64,000 nucleotides of DNA from Methylocella tundrae (GCF_901905185.1 NZ_CABFMQ020000068.1:40353-104352), one strand, 5' to 3'; shown: positions 18,314-27,058, counted from the stretch's first letter. Translations and numbers: made by a program. The notes: generated by a model not told the origin, from the sequence alone.

Positions 18314-18704
18314 GCGCTTCGGTTTGATCGCTTCGGAAAATGCCGGTTGGCGCCGTCGCGGAGCCCTTTCGTGGTCCAAAACGCCTCGTTTTCCCCAGGA
18401 CTTTTGCCTCGTTTTAACGATCCCGCGTGATTTCATTCAACATGGCGGACTCCGGATTTGATCAAGGCGCCGCGGCGAAACGCATTCAGATCAAAGCCCT
18501 TGCATTCGGCCTCGGAAGCCGGAGCAAGCGCCGCGCGAGCGCTCCCCAGCCGTTCCGCGGCGACAAAACTTTGGTTCCTCGCTTGACGGAGGGCGAAGGT
18601 TGGGGTTCCGTCAGTCGAGCATGTGAGAAAAGAGTCGGAATCAGCGTCCAAGGCTGGATTTCTCGCTGAAAATTCCTCGCTGAATAATATGGAAGGTCGA
18701 CGGG
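18314..18704. other. Noncoding stretch between gshA and SWIB gene
   Basis: This is about 390 bases. A plus frame (18427-18669, 80 codons) begins with an ATG, but it has no recognisable homology and unconvincing composition. TCGCTGAA occurs twice 15 bases apart just upstream of the SWIB gene (about 18661-18683). No tRNA, terminator with U-tract or IS remnant was recognised. Confidence 0.4.
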
Positions 18705-19034
18705 ATGACGAGTTCAAGCAAGAAAGCCGCTCCGGCGAAGAGCGCCACGACGGCCAAAGCCGCGCCTAAGGCGGCGGCGAAAGAACCGAAGGCGGCGAGC
18801 GCGTTCGCAAAGCCCCTGCAGCCCTCGAAGGAGCTCGCCGAGGTCGTCGGCTCGGCGCCCTTGCCGCGCACCGAAGTCGTGAGCAAAGTGTGGGAATATA
18901 TCAAGAAGCATAAATTGCAGAACGAAGCGAACAAGCGCGAGATTCTCGCCGATGACAAGTTGAAAGCCGTGTTCGGCAGAGACAAAGTCACGATGTTCGA
19001 GATGAACAAATATCTCGCGCAGCATTTGAAGTAG
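18705..19034 (+). CDS. SWIB/MDM2-domain protein
   Basis: This is a 109-residue protein. The first 45 residues are a Lys/Ala-rich, histone-H1-like basic tail (KKAAPAKSATTAKAAPKAAA). The rest is a complete SWIB/MDM2 fold: LPRTEVVSKVWEYIKKHKLQ, then REILADDKLKAVFGRDKVTMFEMNKYLAQHL. SWIB domains are otherwise known from eukaryotic chromatin remodellers, Chlamydiae and a number of alphaproteobacteria. The basic tail suggests a nucleoid-binding protein (inference). Monocistronic. Confidence 0.88.
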   Translation: MTSSSKKAAPAKSATTAKAAPKAAAKEPKAASAFAKPLQPSKELAEVVGSAPLPRTEVVSKVWEYIKKHKLQNEANKREILADDKLKAVFGRDKVTMFEMNKYLAQHLK

Positions 19035-19232
19035 GGTTCTCGCGCCAGGGAACAGCCGGCTCGGCGCCGGTCCCGGCCTCGTGGAAGAGCTTGAGGAGAG
19101 CCGCCGTTGTCCGGTTCGGCCTCAGGCAGAGCTGCCGCGCCCCGGCCAACCAAGCGAGCGAAAAATCGATCGGTTCGCCTTGAAGCCGACCGCCGCCATG
19201 CGGAGCCTTATCGTCGTTCGAGGAGGTCTGCG

Positions 19233-20177
19233 ATGAAATATCGTCGGCTTGGCGGCAGCGATCTCAACGTATCGGTGATTTCGCTCGGGTCCTGGCTGAC
19301 CTATTCTGGCGGCGTTGAAAAAGCGGACGCGATCGCCTGCGTCCGCAAGGCGCTCGACCTCGGCGTCAATTTCATCGACACCGCCAATGTGTACGGGCGC
19401 GGCGCGGCGGAGTCTTTACTGGGCGAGGCGCTTCAGGGGGTCGAGCGAGGCTCCTATTTGCTGGCCACCAAAGTCTTTGGCGCGATGAGCGATACCGACG
19501 AGGGCCTCTCGCGCTCGCAGATTTTCAAACAGATCGACGCTTCGCTCGCTCGCCTCAAAACCGATTACGTCGATCTTTACCAATGCCATCGCTATGACGA
19601 AGACACGCCGCTCGAAGAAACGATGCAGGCTTTGACCGAGGTCGTCCGGCTTGGCAAGGCGCTCTATATCGGCTTCAGCGAATGGCCGCTCGACAAGATT
19701 GAAGCGGCGGCGGCGCTGAAGGGCGTTGCGCGTTTCGTCTCCAGTCAGCCGCAATATTCTTTGCTCTGGCCCTATCCGCAGACCGATATTTTTCCGCGCT
19801 GCGCGGATCTCGGCATCACCCAGATCGTCTGGTCGCCCCTGGCGCAGGGGGTTCTGACGGGCAAATACAGCCCCAAGGCGCCGCCGCCGCCGCGTTCGCG
19901 CGCCACCAGCAAGACAATGGGCGCGATGCTGCCGAAGCGGTGGCTCGAGGCGCCCGTGCTGGAGGCGGTGCTCGAGGTCAAGCGCGTCGCCGAGGAGGCG
20001 GGGGTCAGTCCCGCCCAATTCGCGCTCGCCTGGGCGCTGCGCCAAAAAAACGTCTCCTCCGCCATCATCGGCGCAAGCCGGCCCGAGCAGGTCGCCGAGA
20101 ATGTCGCGGCGGCGGATCTTGCGATCGCTGAGGACTATTTTTTCCGCGCCGAGGAGATCTTGGAGCCCGTCCGCTAG
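19233..20177 (+). CDS. Aldo/keto reductase (Kv-beta-like)
   Basis: This is a 314-residue NADPH-dependent oxidoreductase. The start at 19233 is fixed by AGGAGG five bases upstream; the frame is open further upstream but lacks a site. The AKR tetrad is visible: Asp and Tyr in DTANVYG, Lys in ATKVFG and His in YQCHRYD. SQPQYSLLWP and the C-terminal NADP-binding IIGASRPEQVAENV resemble the Kv-beta/YghZ branch. The substrate is unknown. A hairpin repeat overlaps its 3 prime end. Confidence 0.88.
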   Translation: MKYRRLGGSDLNVSVISLGSWLTYSGGVEKADAIACVRKALDLGVNFIDTANVYGRGAAESLLGEALQGVERGSYLLATKVFGAMSDTDEGLSRSQIFKQIDASLARLKTDYVDLYQCHRYDEDTPLEETMQALTEVVRLGKALYIGFSEWPLDKIEAAAALKGVARFVSSQPQYSLLWPYPQTDIFPRCADLGITQIVWSPLAQGVLTGKYSPKAPPPPRSRATSKTMGAMLPKRWLEAPVLEAVLEVKRVAEEAGVSPAQFALAWALRQKNVSSAIIGASRPEQVAENVAAADLAIAEDYFFRAEEILEPVR

Positions 20178-20235
20178 AGCATCATGCCGAAGAGCGAAAG
20201 CCGGCTTCCGCACGACATTATGCTCTAACTGATTG
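20175..20235 (+). repeat. Dispersed hairpin repeat, copy 3
   Basis: TAGAGCATCATGCCGAAGAG and its closing arm CATTATGCTCTA form a large imperfect hairpin overlapping the aldo/keto reductase stop codon. It belongs to the same family as the other copies and may act as a weak terminator. Confidence 0.5.
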
Positions 20236-20373
20236 ATGAGAGACGGATTCAAAGTCATCCGGCTCTACGCATTCATCAAAGCGTCGCCAAAGCCATTGCT
20301 TTTCGCCGCGCTTTCTTTATAAAACGCCGCTTCGAACCGACCGGCTCAAAGGGCTGCCGTGGCGGTTCGTTCG

Positions 20374-20440
20374 CTCGTTCGGAAACGAACGGGAGTGGGG
20401 CGATCCCACTCGATCAAACACATTGCGGGGTTGAGCCCCG
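20374..20440 (+). promoter_or_regulatory. Structured rpmI-rplT leader, three consecutive hairpins
   Basis: Three hairpins stand in a row just before rpmI. CGTTCG-GAAA-CGAACG (20376-20391) has a GNRA tetraloop. GAGTGGG-GCGAT-CCCACTC is at 20393-20411. CGGGG-TTGAG-CCCCG is at 20426-20440. The last ends about 15 bases before the ATG, close to the GGAG. L35/L20 operons are feedback-controlled by L20 binding to leader RNA in several bacteria, so this is a candidate autoregulatory leader (inference). infC is not upstream. Confidence 0.5.
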
Positions 20441-20455
20441 ACGGAGACGAGCAAA

Positions 20456-20656
20456 ATGCCCAAACTGAAGACGAAATCAGGCGCGAAAAAGCGCTTCAAG
20501 ATCACCGGCACCGGCAAAGTGCTTTATGCGCAATCCGGCAAGCGTCATGGCATGATCAAGCGGACGAACAAGCAGATCCGGAATCTGCGCGGCACCAATG
20601 TTCTGTTCAAGAGCGATGGCGACAACATCATCAAGTATTTTCTGCCGAACGGCTGA
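20456..20656 (+). CDS. rpmI: 50S ribosomal protein L35
   Basis: This 66-residue basic protein starts [20 protein letters not shown], the invariant L35 opening. The ATG has CGGAGACGA upstream. It is followed 52 bases later by rplT, the usual order. The intact length is normal for the family. Confidence 0.97.
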   Translation: MPKLKTKSGAKKRFKITGTGKVLYAQSGKRHGMIKRTNKQIRNLRGTNVLFKSDGDNIIKYFLPNG

Positions 20657-20708
20657 AAACCGCCCCATCGCCTGTCAGTTTTTCATTTAGCCAGTCCGGA
20701 GATTTATC

Positions 20709-21074
20709 ATGGCTCGCGTCAAACGCGGCGTCACCTCGCACGCCAAACACAAGAAAACGCTCGAAGCGGCGAAGGGCTTTTATGGCCGCCGCAAGAATAC
20801 GATCCGCGCCGCCAAGGCCGCCGTCGATCGTTCCATGCAATATGCGACGCGCGATCGCCGCGCCAAGAAGCGCGTCTTCCGGGCTTTGTGGATCCAGCGC
20901 CTCAACGCCGCGGTGCGCGAATTGGGGATCACCTATTCCCGCTTCATCGACGGCCTCGCCAAGGCCGGCATCGAGATCGACCGCAAGGTGCTTTCCGAAC
21001 TCGCCATCACCCAGCCCGAAGCTTTCAAGGCGATTGTCGAGCAGGCCAAGGGCGCGCTGCCGGTGCAGGGTTGA
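20709..21074 (+). CDS. rplT: 50S ribosomal protein L20
   Basis: This is a 121-residue L20. It opens with [17 protein letters not shown] and contains the RNA-binding [19 protein letters not shown], and ends [11 protein letters not shown]20 binds 23S rRNA and in many bacteria represses its own operon. Normally pheS-pheT follow in the same direction in related bacteria; here a strong terminator ends the unit and pheT lies beyond on the opposite strand. Confidence 0.97.
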   Translation: MARVKRGVTSHAKHKKTLEAAKGFYGRRKNTIRAAKAAVDRSMQYATRDRRAKKRVFRALWIQRLNAAVRELGITYSRFIDGLAKAGIEIDRKVLSELAITQPEAFKAIVEQAKGALPVQG

Positions 21075-21090
21075 GACGCTTTTAAGAACT

Positions 21091-21122
21091 AAAAAAGAGG
21101 GGGCGCAAGGCCCCCTTTTTTG
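21091..21122 (+). terminator. Rho-independent terminator after rplT
   Basis: GGGGG (21099-21103) and CCCCC (21111-21115) form the core stem, extended by an A-rich left arm and a T-run right arm. The right arm gives a seven-base U-tract on the plus strand, and the A-run also supports termination on the minus strand. It ends the rpmI-rplT unit and probably the convergent minus-strand gene at 21146. Confidence 0.88.
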
Positions 21123-21145
21123 TGTCCTTCGCAGGGCTGCGCGCT

Positions 21146-21562
21146 TCAGCGCGTCTTGGCGCGACCTGAAATCACGTTGAAGGCGAGCGTCTTGCCCTTG
21201 TGATGCGTCTCGGAGGCGCTGCTGTGCGAGCGCCCGTGGTAGTGTCCGTAATGGTGATAATGCCGCGTCGCATGGCTGCGGTAATGGCGCGCGTGCGACG
21301 TGCGCCGCTCCTTCGCCGGAACCGAGGCTTCGGGGTTCGCCGTCTCGACGACGTCCGCCGCCCCGCCGGCGTCCCCATCGCCGCCGAAATCCCTGGCCGA
21401 GGCGCTGTGGCCCCGCGGCACCGGGCCGAACAGGGCGAGGCATTGATTATAGGCGTCGGCCGCCTGGATCTTCTCGCAGTCGCTGATCGAACTCGGCGCC
21501 GCCATCGCGGGCAGCGCGAGCCCGAGGATCGCCGCAAACGCTATCGCTGGAAGAATCCGCAA
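21146..21562 (-). CDS. Conserved hypothetical secreted His-rich protein
   Basis: This is a 138-residue protein. A signal peptide (LPAIAFAAILGLALPAMAA) is followed by SDCEKIQAADAYNQCLALFGP, a short conserved two-cysteine segment that I recall from other Hyphomicrobiales proteins. The C-terminal 60 residues are rich in His, Arg and Ser (RHYHHYGHYHGRSH). It could bind metal or polyanions in the periplasm; function unknown. It sits just downstream of pheT on the same strand. Confidence 0.6.
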   Translation of the reverse strand: MRILPAIAFAAILGLALPAMAAPSSISDCEKIQAADAYNQCLALFGPVPRGHSASARDFGGDGDAGGAADVVETANPEASVPAKERRTSHARHYRSHATRHYHHYGHYHGRSHSSASETHHKGKTLAFNVISGRAKTR

Positions 21563-21566
21563 ATCT

Positions 21567-23999
21567 TTATCCTCTCAAGGTCGCGCCCGTTTTTTGCGCC
21601 ACGTCCGCGATGATCCTCGACGCGACCGCCTCGATTTCCGATTCGGTCAGCGTTTTATCGCGCGGCTGCAAAGTCACGGATATTGCGACAGATTTCTTGC
21701 CTTCAGCTATCCCGGCGCCTTCATAGACGTCGAACACTTCGGCGTCGGCCACAAGTGTCCTGTTGCTCGCCAGCGCCGCCTTAAGGATCTCGCCGGCGAG
21801 GACGGTCTGATCGACGACAAAGGCGAAATCGCGCTGCAAAGGCATGAATTCCGACAGTTCAAGCTTTGATTTTGTCTTTGTCGGCTTCGATTTTGTCACT
21901 GGTATGTCATTCAGCAGGACTTCAAAGGCCGTAATCGGCCCTTCCGCGCCCATTTTTTCCAGAACGCGCGGATGAATTTCGCCAAATGCGCCGATTTTGT
22001 TTTTCGGCCCGAACTGCAGGGTCGCCGACCGGCCGGGGTGCAGCCAATCCGGGCCGCCCGGCACGATTTGCAGCGCCGTCGCCGGCACGCCGAGCGCGGA
22101 AAGGAGCGCGAGGACATCGGCCTTGGCGTCGAAAACATCCGCCTTCGCGGTTGACGCCGACCACTGGCGTCCCGCCCCGCTTGTCTTGTTCGAACCCTGG
22201 CGGATCGCGGCGGCGGCGATCTTTTGATCCGCCTCGCCTTCGCCCTTGAAAATCTGGCCGACTTCGAAGAGGGCGACGTCGCCGTGGCCGCGGTCGGCGT
22301 TGCGTTGCGCCGCCGCGATCAGCCCCGGCAGCAGGCTAGGCCGCATGTCGGACAGGTCCGCGGCGATAGGGTTCGCCAGCGTGAGCGCAGGCGCGCCGCC
22401 GCCAAAGGCTTCCGCGCGCGCATGGGAGATAAAGGACCAGGTGACCGCCTCCACAAGCCCGGCGGCGGCGAGCGCGCGCTTTGCGGTTCTGACGCGTCGT
22501 TGCAGCGGCGTCAGCACGGGGGCCTGCACGGCCTCGCGCTCGCGCGCGAACGGGCGCGCCATGACGCGGTCGAGGCCGGCGATGCGCACGATTTCCTCGA
22601 CGAGATCGGCCGGCCCTTCAATGTCCGGCCGCCAGGAGGGCGCCTTGACGACGAAGCGGTCGCTATTGCCGGGGGAATAGCTGAGCTCGAAGCCGAGATG
22701 TTCGAGGATGCCGGCGATTTCGGAAGGCGGCAATTCCAGCCCGGTGAGACGCACGACTTCGCCGAGGAAAAAGACGATGCGCTTGTCGGGCTGCGGAATT
22801 TTGCCGGCGACGCTGGATTGTGAGGGCTCGCCGCCGCAAAATTCGAGCACGAATCGCGTTGCGAGATCAAGGCCGGGCAGCGTGAATGCCGGATCGATCC
22901 CGCGTTCGAAACGATAGCGCGCGTCGGAGACGATGCCGAGCCTGCGGCCCGTGCGGGCGATGTTCACCGGGTCCCACAAGGCCGCTTCAATGAAAACGTC
23001 GGTCGTCGTCTCGTCGCAGCCGGACGCCGCCCCGCCCATGATCCCGGCGAGCGACAGCACGCCCTCCTCATCAGCGATGACGACCATCTCGCCGTCGAGC
23101 GCATAGGTTCGGCCATCGAGGGCTTCAAGGCTCTCGCCAGGCCTTGCCCGGCGGACGGCAAGATGGCCGCGCACCTTATTGGCGTCGAAAACATGCAGCG
23201 GACGGGCGCGGTCGAAGCTGAGGTAATTCGTAATGTCGACAAGCGCGTTGATGGGGCGAAGCCCGATCGCGGCCAGCCGCTTTTGCAGCCAGGCCGGGCT
23301 TGCCCCATTGCGCACGCCGCGCACGAGGCGCAGCGCGAAGGCCGGCGCGAGATGGGCGTCCTGCGGTGAAAGATCGAGTCGCGGCGTCACGGGACAAGGG
23401 AAGGAGTCCTCGATCGGCGTGATCGCGCGGCCCTTAAACCGGCCAAGCCCGGCTGCGGAAAGATCGCGTGCGATCCCCTCGACGCCCATGGCGTCCGGGC
23501 GGTTGGGCAGCAGGTTGATTTCGATGACGGGATCGGCCAGCCCCGCGAAGGCGGCGAAATGCTGGCCGATGGGCGCGCCCTCCGCCAGCTCCATGATGCC
23601 GTCATGCTCGCCGGAAAGGCCGAGTTCCTCGCCCGAACACAACATGCCGTTCGATTCGACGCCGCGAATGACGCCTTTGCTCAAGGTGAGTTTCTTCGCC
23701 GGAATGACGGCGCCGGGCGGCGCGAAGACCGTCTTGAGGCCGGCCCGCGCGTTTGGCGCGCCGCAGACGACCTGCACATGGCTGTCGCCGCCGACGTCGA
23801 CGAGGCAGACCTGCAGCCGGTCGGCGTTGGGATGCGGCTTCGCCTCGATCACCGAGGCTATGACGAAATCTTGAAGCGCGGCGGCGGGGTCGTCGACGCG
23901 CTCGACCTCAAGGCCGATCTTGGTCAGCGTTTCGACGATCTCATTCAGAGGGGCGTCGGTTTCGATATGGTCCTTGAGCCAGGAAAGCGTGAACTTCAT
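21567..23999 (-). CDS. pheT: Phenylalanyl-tRNA synthetase beta subunit
   Basis: This 810-residue beta chain charges tRNA-Phe together with the alpha chain (PheS). Visible domains are an N-terminal EMAP/tRNA-binding fold (residues 39-150, KPHPNADRLQVCLVDVGG), B3/B4 editing (residues 210-390, LVDITNYLSFDRARPLHVFDANK), B5 (about 400-480) and a C-terminal FDX-ACB domain (about 715-810, LSEFMPLQRDFAFVVD). Length is normal. The oddity is context: pheS is not upstream. The 249 bases before the ATG hold no coding sequence, so the gene must have its own promoter. Confidence 0.96.
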   Translation of the reverse strand: MKFTLSWLKDHIETDAPLNEIVETLTKIGLEVERVDDPAAALQDFVIASVIEAKPHPNADRLQVCLVDVGGDSHVQVVCGAPNARAGLKTVFAPPGAVIPAKKLTLSKGVIRGVESNGMLCSGEELGLSGEHDGIMELAEGAPIGQHFAAFAGLADPVIEINLLPNRPDAMGVEGIARDLSAAGLGRFKGRAITPIEDSFPCPVTPRLDLSPQDAHLAPAFALRLVRGVRNGASPAWLQKRLAAIGLRPINALVDITNYLSFDRARPLHVFDANKVRGHLAVRRARPGESLEALDGRTYALDGEMVVIADEEGVLSLAGIMGGAASGCDETTTDVFIEAALWDPVNIARTGRRLGIVSDARYRFERGIDPAFTLPGLDLATRFVLEFCGGEPSQSSVAGKIPQPDKRIVFFLGEVVRLTGLELPPSEIAGILEHLGFELSYSPGNSDRFVVKAPSWRPDIEGPADLVEEIVRIAGLDRVMARPFAREREAVQAPVLTPLQRRVRTAKRALAAAGLVEAVTWSFISHARAEAFGGGAPALTLANPIAADLSDMRPSLLPGLIAAAQRNADRGHGDVALFEVGQIFKGEGEADQKIAAAAIRQGSNKTSGAGRQWSASTAKADVFDAKADVLALLSALGVPATALQIVPGGPDWLHPGRSATLQFGPKNKIGAFGEIHPRVLEKMGAEGPITAFEVLLNDIPVTKSKPTKTKSKLELSEFMPLQRDFAFVVDQTVLAGEILKAALASNRTLVADAEVFDVYEGAGIAEGKKSVAISVTLQPRDKTLTESEIEAVASRIIADVAQKTGATLRG

Positions 24000-24150
24000 T
24001 GCGGTTCCAGAGGGCAGAACGTCGGGGAGGCGCGCGCGCCACGGCGCACCGGCATGGGCAAGCGTTGGAAGCCTATTCGCCTTTCTCTAGTGGCTTTCTT
24101 CGCGAAGGGGAAATTTTCTCGCCGCGCCAGCGCAATCTCCGTCCTGGCGG

Positions 24151-24168
24151 GCAAGCCTCAAGGCTTGC
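24151..24168. repeat. Hairpin in pheT upstream region
   Basis: GCAAGCC (24151-24157) and GGCTTGC (24162-24168) form a perfect 7-base stem with a TCAA/TTGA loop, about 150 bases upstream of pheT. No T-box or phenylalanine-codon leader peptide was found, so a regulatory role is only possible. Confidence 0.3.
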
Positions 24169-24248
24169 GATGAAGCGGATTTATAGGCAAAGGTTGAGGC
24201 GCGTCGCGTGGTTTGGACCGCAGCCACGCAAGAGGAGGGACGGCGCAT

Positions 24249-24692
24249 ATGATCGCTAGCATGATTGGCCGCATCGCAAGAGGCATGGGAAGCAACAGCG
24301 GGCGGCCGCCGGCCGCATTCCCGCCAATCGTCTTGGCATCATGCTGCCTGTCATTTGGGCTTGCCTGGGGCTTGTCTTCTCCGGTCCGCGCCGCCGATTA
24401 CGCCGCCGGGCCGGCGCTGGCCGCGCCCGAGGGCGGCGTCGCCTGCTCCATCGGTCAGCCCTTCTGGGTTCCGACCGGCCCGACGGCGGAAACCCTGCCG
24501 TGGCCGTCGGTCTATTACGGCCATTTTTCCGGCGGAAGGCCTTATGTCGACGCGTTTGGCCGCACCATCGTCGATTGGCGCGACGAACATGTCTGCTTCC
24601 CGACGAGCGCGCAATGCCGCGCCTGGGTGAAAGCTTCCTACCGCACGCATCACCAGCCGGAAGGCTATCGCGGCTGCCTGTTGCTGCGTTAG
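24249..24692 (+). CDS. Hypothetical secreted four-cysteine protein
   Basis: This is a 147-residue protein starting at 24249, where AGGAGGGA precedes the ATG. The N-terminal 50 residues contain a long signal region ending SSPVRAADY. The mature part has four cysteines (ACSIG, HVCFP, AQCRA, RGCLL) and an aromatic-rich core (WPSVYYGHFSGGRPYVDAFG). The even cysteine number suggests two disulfides in the periplasm. No family recognised. Confidence 0.55.
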   Translation: MIASMIGRIARGMGSNSGRPPAAFPPIVLASCCLSFGLAWGLSSPVRAADYAAGPALAAPEGGVACSIGQPFWVPTGPTAETLPWPSVYYGHFSGGRPYVDAFGRTIVDWRDEHVCFPTSAQCRAWVKASYRTHHQPEGYRGCLLLR

Positions 24693-24715
24693 GACCGCTG
24701 CGTCCGCGCAGAATC

Positions 24716-24783
24716 GCTTAAGTCTTTGTTTTGACCAATATGTGGGTCTGAAAGGCCGGCAAGTTTCCGGCGTCATGCTCTAG
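24716..24783 (-). repeat. Dispersed hairpin repeat, copy 4 (reverse orientation)
   Basis: Read on the minus strand this begins CTAGAGCATGACGCCGGAAA and continues to an AAACAAAGACTTAAGCG tail, the same layout as the plus-strand copies. It lies just upstream of the TerB-like gene. Confidence 0.5.
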
Positions 24784-24837
24784 GCAGAGTCAGGCGACGA
24801 CGCGGCGGCCGCCCTTCAGGCTTTGCGGAGACAGTCG

Positions 24838-25347
24838 ATGTTTGATGCGTTGAAGACGTTTATCGCCGAGATCAGCGGCGCGGGCTCGCCGTCGAAGTCC
24901 TTCAATGAGGATGACTATCGTCTCGCCGCTGTCGCTCTCCTGGTGCATGTCGCGGCCGTCGACGGGGAGACGGACGATAAGGAGCGGCGCCGGCTGAAGA
25001 CGCTGATCGAGGAGCGCTTCGGGCTCGACGATTCTGCGACCGCGCTTTTGATCGAGCGGGCCGAACAGAGCGACCGCGACGCCGTTGATTTCTATCAGTT
25101 CACGAGCGTGCTGAAGCGCACGCTTGACGAGGACGGCCGGCTGAAAATCGTCGAGATGATGTGGGATATTGCTTTCGCCGACGGCGAAGTGCATGAATTC
25201 GAGGATAACACCATCTGGCGCGTCGCCGAACTGCTTGGCGTTTCGACGCGCGACCGCGTTCTCATGCGCCAGCGCGTTGCTGTCGAGATCGCGGCCGAAG
25301 CCGCCCCAAAGGGGCCCTGGTCAAAGGCGGACGACAAGAAAACGTGA
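24838..25347 (+). CDS. TerB-like tellurite-resistance/DjlA N-terminal family protein
   Basis: This is a 169-residue all-helical protein; GCGGAGACA precedes the ATG at 24838. Two acid-rich motifs of the TerB fold are present, VHVAAVDGETDDKERRRL and DIAFADGEVHEFEDNTIWRV. In TerB such residues bind divalent metal. It is about 20 residues longer than typical TerB and stands without other ter genes, so a role in tellurite resistance should not be assumed. Confidence 0.8.
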   Translation: MFDALKTFIAEISGAGSPSKSFNEDDYRLAAVALLVHVAAVDGETDDKERRRLKTLIEERFGLDDSATALLIERAEQSDRDAVDFYQFTSVLKRTLDEDGRLKIVEMMWDIAFADGEVHEFEDNTIWRVAELLGVSTRDRVLMRQRVAVEIAAEAAPKGPWSKADDKKT

Positions 25348-25499
25348 GTTCGACGCCCGCTGGACGAAGAATAGACGACGCGCCTGCTCGGGCTAAAAAA
25401 ATCGCCGGGGGCAAGCGGCGGTAAGCCTCCATTCAGGAAGAACGCGGTAGGCTCGGTCTGGCTGAGGGCGCAATTACGCGAAGCAGCAAAAGGGCAGGC

Positions 25500-26303
25500 A
25501 TGAGCGAGGATTCTGGCGGCGGCGAACGCCGCGTGACCTTGATCACCGGCGCCTCGGGCGGCATCGGCGCCGATCTCGCCCGTGTTTTCGCGCGGCGTGG
25601 CCACGATCTCGCGCTGGTGGCGCGCAGCGCCGACAAGCTTCATCTGCTCGCCGATGAAATCGAGTCCTCTTCCGGCAGGCGCCCCCTGATCCTGACCTTC
25701 GACCTGACCAGGCCGGACGCGGCCGAACGCATCGCCGCGGATCTCGGCGCGGCTCGCGCCAACCCGGAGATTCTCGTCAATAATGCGGGTTTCGGCCTCA
25801 TCGGCGATGTCATGGATCTGGACCGCGACGACCAATTACGCATCATCGACCTGAACGTCCGGTCCCTCGTCGATATAACGTCACGCCTGCTGCCGCAGAT
25901 CCGCGCCAGCCGCGGAAAGATCTTGAACGTCGCCTCGATCGCCGGCTTTTTTCCCGGCGGCCCGGGAATGACCATCTATTACGCGTCCAAGGCCTTCGTT
26001 CTTTCGTTTTCACGCGGACTGGCGCAAGAATTGCGTAACGATGGCGTGACAGTATCAGCCCTCTGCCCTGGCGCGACCCCGACCGGCTTTCAGGAGCGGG
26101 CTGGTTTCGGACCGCACATCCTCAGAGGCGTTCCGATGACAAAGTCAATCGAGGTAGCGGAGGCGGGCTACAGGGGATTGATGGCCGGCAAACGCGAAAT
26201 CATCCCCGGCTGGTTCAATAAACTGGGCGCAGCGGTCTTGCCCTTCGCGCCAAAAGACGTGATCTTAATGTTGATTTCGCGCGTGCAGCAAAAACGTCGT
26301 TGA
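25500..26303 (+). CDS. Short-chain dehydrogenase/reductase
   Basis: This is a 267-residue classical SDR. The cofactor motif is TGASGGIGADL, the structural motif is LVNNAGFG, and the catalytic Ser and Tyr-x-x-x-Lys lie in NVASIAGFFPGG and YYASKAF. An Arg after the second strand (VARSADKL) suggests NADP(H) preference. AAAGGGCAGGC precedes the ATG. C-terminal hydrophobic residues (AAVLPFAPKDVILMLI) may form a membrane-associated tail. The substrate is unknown. Confidence 0.85.
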   Translation: MSEDSGGGERRVTLITGASGGIGADLARVFARRGHDLALVARSADKLHLLADEIESSSGRRPLILTFDLTRPDAAERIAADLGAARANPEILVNNAGFGLIGDVMDLDRDDQLRIIDLNVRSLVDITSRLLPQIRASRGKILNVASIAGFFPGGPGMTIYYASKAFVLSFSRGLAQELRNDGVTVSALCPGATPTGFQERAGFGPHILRGVPMTKSIEVAEAGYRGLMAGKREIIPGWFNKLGAAVLPFAPKDVILMLISRVQQKRR

Positions 26304-26332
26304 TGTTGATTCTATTTTAGAACTTGCGAGCA

Positions 26333-27058
26333 ATGCCCATCGGACAGGAATCATCAGGCAGGGTTCTCATCATCCTGCATCAGGAATGTTCAACGCCCGG
26401 CCGCGTCGGGCGCCTCCTGCGTGACGCCGGCCTGCATCTCGACATCCGGCGCCCGCGCTTTGGCGATCCGCTGCCCAAAACCCTCGCGGACCATGATGGC
26501 GTCATCATTTTTGGCGGCCCGATGAGCGCCAATGACGATGATGACTGGATCCGCCGGGAAATCGATTGGATCAAGGTGCCGCTCAAGGAGGAAAAGCCGT
26601 TCCTCGGCATCTGTCTCGGCGCGCAAATGTTGGCCCGCCACCTTGGCCATCGCGTTTGTCCGCATCCGCAAGGACGGGTCGAGGTCGGGTATTATCCGAT
26701 TGATCCGACGGAGCATGGCCATAAACTGTGCGATTGCCGCTTTCCGACGCGCGTCTATCAATGGCATCGCGAAGGGTTCGACCTGCCGAATGGGGCGACG
26801 CTTCTGGCGAAAGGCCACGATTTCGAGGCGCAGGCTTTCCGCTACGGACCGGCCGCCTACGGGTTTCAGTTTCATCCCGAAGTCACCTTGCCGATGATCT
26901 GCCGATGGTCGGCGCGCGCGCAGGAGCGTCTCAATCGCCCCGGAGCGCGTCCGTTGCATCGCCATCTCGAAGGATGGCTCCGCCATGACCGCGCCATCGC
27001 GCGCTGGTCCAGCGCATTCCTGCAAAGCTGGCTCGCCGGAGGCAGGCTCGCGTGCTGA
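26333..27058 (+). CDS. Class I glutamine amidotransferase-like protein
   Basis: This is a 241-residue GATase-fold protein similar to GMP-synthase-like stand-alone amidotransferases. The nucleophile elbow is LGICLGAQML, and the His-Glu of the triad is in FQFHPEV. FGGPMSANDDDDW is also typical of this group. A TTG three codons earlier keeps the frame open; the ATG at 26333 is chosen. No synthase partner is adjacent, so the acceptor is unknown. Confidence 0.82.
   Translation: MPIGQESSGRVLIILHQECSTPGRVGRLLRDAGLHLDIRRPRFGDPLPKTLADHDGVIIFGGPMSANDDDDWIRREIDWIKVPLKEEKPFLGICLGAQMLARHLGHRVCPHPQGRVEVGYYPIDPTEHGHKLCDCRFPTRVYQWHREGFDLPNGATLLAKGHDFEAQAFRYGPAAYGFQFHPEVTLPMICRWSARAQERLNRPGARPLHRHLEGWLRHDRAIARWSSAFLQSWLAGGRLAC

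Noticed and set aside
18427..18669. 80-codon plus frame between gshA and the SWIB gene
   Set aside because: No family match and no good ribosome binding site.
24000..24248. Remnant of pheS or a T-box/attenuator upstream of pheT
   Set aside because: No PheS C-terminal sequence, no Phe-codon leader peptide and no T-box motif were found; only a 7-bp hairpin is present.
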